Both the position numbers and the translations under genes were made by a program. Positions 22,733-23,441 of a DNA stretch of 23,441 nt are shown here, one piece after another (the stretch's first letter is position 1; each line of letters opens with the position of its first letter). The notes beneath the pieces are model-generated. The model was not told the DNA's origin, ran no database searches, and worked only from the letters and a program-made list of their open reading frames with translations. Source of the DNA: Acidimicrobiales bacterium (lineage in GTDB: Bacteria; Actinomycetota; Acidimicrobiia; Acidimicrobiales; Acidimicrobilacustridaceae); the NCBI GenBank assembly GCA_023261915.1, contig JALRFT010000118.1, positions 1-23,441 of the forward strand, written 5' to 3'.

Positions 22733-22804
22733 CGCCCCCGGCAGGACTCGAACCTGCGGCCTACCGCTTAGGAGGCGGTTGCTCTTCCTCTGAGCTACGG
22801 GGGC
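22733..22804 (-). tRNA. tRNA-Arg (anticodon CCU)
   Basis: This 72-base cloverleaf was folded by hand on the minus strand. The acceptor stem is GCCCCCG/CGGGGGC with discriminator G, the D arm is GCTC-AGAGGAA-GAGC, the anticodon stem is ACCGC/GCGGT around loop CTCCTAA, and the T arm is GCAGG-TTCGAGT-CCTGC. The anticodon CCU reads the rare arginine codon AGG. The 3' CCA is not encoded. No integrase or repeated tRNA end is seen nearby. Confidence 0.95.
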
Positions 22805-22848
22805 GTGCAGCCTGCGGGGCGGACGGGCCGCCCGGAGGCCACCCGGCG

Positions 22849-22877
22849 ATGCTAGTGGTGACCTCCCCCAGTTCGAA
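22849..22877 (-). promoter_or_regulatory. Possible tRNA-Arg promoter
   Basis: On the minus strand TTCGAA (22872-22877), 17 bases and TAGCAT (22849-22854) lie about 45 bases upstream of the tRNA. The -10 box equals that of the antitoxin gene; the -35 match is poor. Confidence 0.3.
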
Positions 22878-22922
22878 GATGTCGATCTTGGTGAGGCCCA
22901 CCCCAGGTCACATTCCCCGGGG

Positions 22923-23369
22923 CTAAGGACGTGGTTGCACCGGAGCGGATGGCGCTGATGGTGGACCGTACCCGCCGGCGTTGGCAGCCCGCACGGTCAC
23001 GGTGAACCGCTGGCCGTTGTTGAGCCCACTGATCCTGCAGGTGGTCGTCGGTGCGGCGGCGACACACGAGGCGCCCCCGGGCTCGGCGACAGCCTGGTAG
23101 TTAGTGACCGGTCCACCCCCGACGTTCGTTGGTGGAACCCACGTCACGACCAGAGCGCGCGAGGCGGGTGTGACCGAGGTGATTTGGGGTGCACCGGGGG
23201 GCGCAACGGGTGGTGTCACCGCGAGGGTGATCTGGTCGGCGTTGGCGGGGCGCACCTGGTTCGTTGCCGCCAGCCCATCCCACGTGGTGACGGTGACGGC
23301 AAGAACACCCGCGGTGACACCGGCAATTGCCCAGTTCCGCGACGACTTCTTCCAACCCGACCACCTCAT
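22923..23369 (-). CDS. Membrane-anchored or secreted protein with one fibronectin type III domain
   Basis: This 148-residue protein starts with a short basic region (KKSSRNW) and a hydrophobic helix at about 13-30 (AIAGVTAGVLAVTV), a signal anchor or signal peptide. After a proline-rich linker near residues 52-60, a single fibronectin type III domain follows (about 60-145), with ALVVTWVPP, the GGGPVTNYQAV strand, CRISGLNNGQRFTVTVRAANAGG and a final proline-rich tail. Cys84 and Cys92 could form a disulfide outside the cell. It may be a surface or binding protein; no enzyme domain is attached. The ATG at 23369 has no clear ribosome binding site or TANNNT box, and its 5' region continues to the window edge. 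Confidence 0.8.
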   Translation of the reverse strand: MRWSGWKKSSRNWAIAGVTAGVLAVTVTTWDGLAATNQVRPANADQITLAVTPPVAPPGAPQITSVTPASRALVVTWVPPTNVGGGPVTNYQAVAEPGGASCVAAAPTTTCRISGLNNGQRFTVTVRAANAGGYGPPSAPSAPVQPRP

Positions 23370-23441
23370 GATGAGCGGGGTGATTCAACCGTCATGGGCT
23401 GGGGGCGTGGTAGCGCCAAGATCGTGGCCCGTCGGTGACCC

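Noticed and set aside
22733..22804. tRNA-Arg as an integration site
   Set aside because: No integrase, no direct repeat of the tRNA 3' end and no mobile genes on either side.

Overview
The window comes from a G+C-rich bacterial chromosome, most likely an actinobacterium and plausibly an aquatic member of the Acidimicrobiia. The reasons are the strong G/C bias at third codon positions, the many GTG starts, four-base stop/start overlaps between genes, a DUF3039 protein (a mainly actinobacterial family), a microbial rhodopsin, and several genes that appear to be read from leaderless mRNAs. The class assignment is inference. All genes look chromosomal; there is no transposase, integrase, phage gene or CRISPR array.

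Layout. Positions 1-2877 (+): the end of a catabolic operon with an iron-type alcohol dehydrogenase (cut by the window edge), a class I amidotransferase-type gamma-glutamyl hydrolase and an aldehyde dehydrogenase, each overlapping the next by four bases. This set fits a gamma-glutamylated amine or amino-alcohol pathway. Positions 2840-6344 (-): a copper-export operon, copA - copZ - DUF2332. Positions 6414-8948: a tRNA/rRNA methyltransferase read divergently from a DUF3039 zinc-ribbon protein, followed by lysyl-tRNA synthetase. Positions 8945-10785 (-): maf - dusB. Positions 10843-11385 (+): a toxin-antitoxin pair, CcdA-like antitoxin and MazF/PemK-like toxin, with a palindrome over its promoter.

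Positions 11530-15662 (-): sbcD - sbcC, a double-strand-break nuclease. Divergent from it at 15703-18582 (+) are a VOC-family protein, a RecB/Cas4-like nuclease with four probable Fe-S cysteines, and an SDR-DUF2867 fusion. Positions 18608-19936 (-): a cytochrome P450, divergent from a site-2-protease-like M50 metalloprotease with CBS domains (20044-21171, +). The gap between them carries two nested inverted repeats. Positions 21399-22157 (+): a green-type proton-pumping rhodopsin with its own hairpin terminator. Positions 22279-23369 (-): a DoxX-like membrane protein, tRNA-Arg(CCU) and a membrane-anchored fibronectin type III protein.

A theme runs through the non-coding DNA. At least seven genes have a TANNNT box followed by 6-7 bases and then the start codon, as expected of leaderless transcripts. 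The rhodopsin and M50 genes instead have clear Shine-Dalgarno sequences and leaders. No gene-free stretch exceeds 300 bases; the longest is the 227 bases before the rhodopsin. The best candidates for new biology are the autoregulatory palindrome of the toxin-antitoxin pair, the nested hairpin before the M50 protease, the coupling of a DUF2332 protein with a methyltransferase-like motif to copper export, the coupled nuclease-SDR pair, and the stand-alone rhodopsin.
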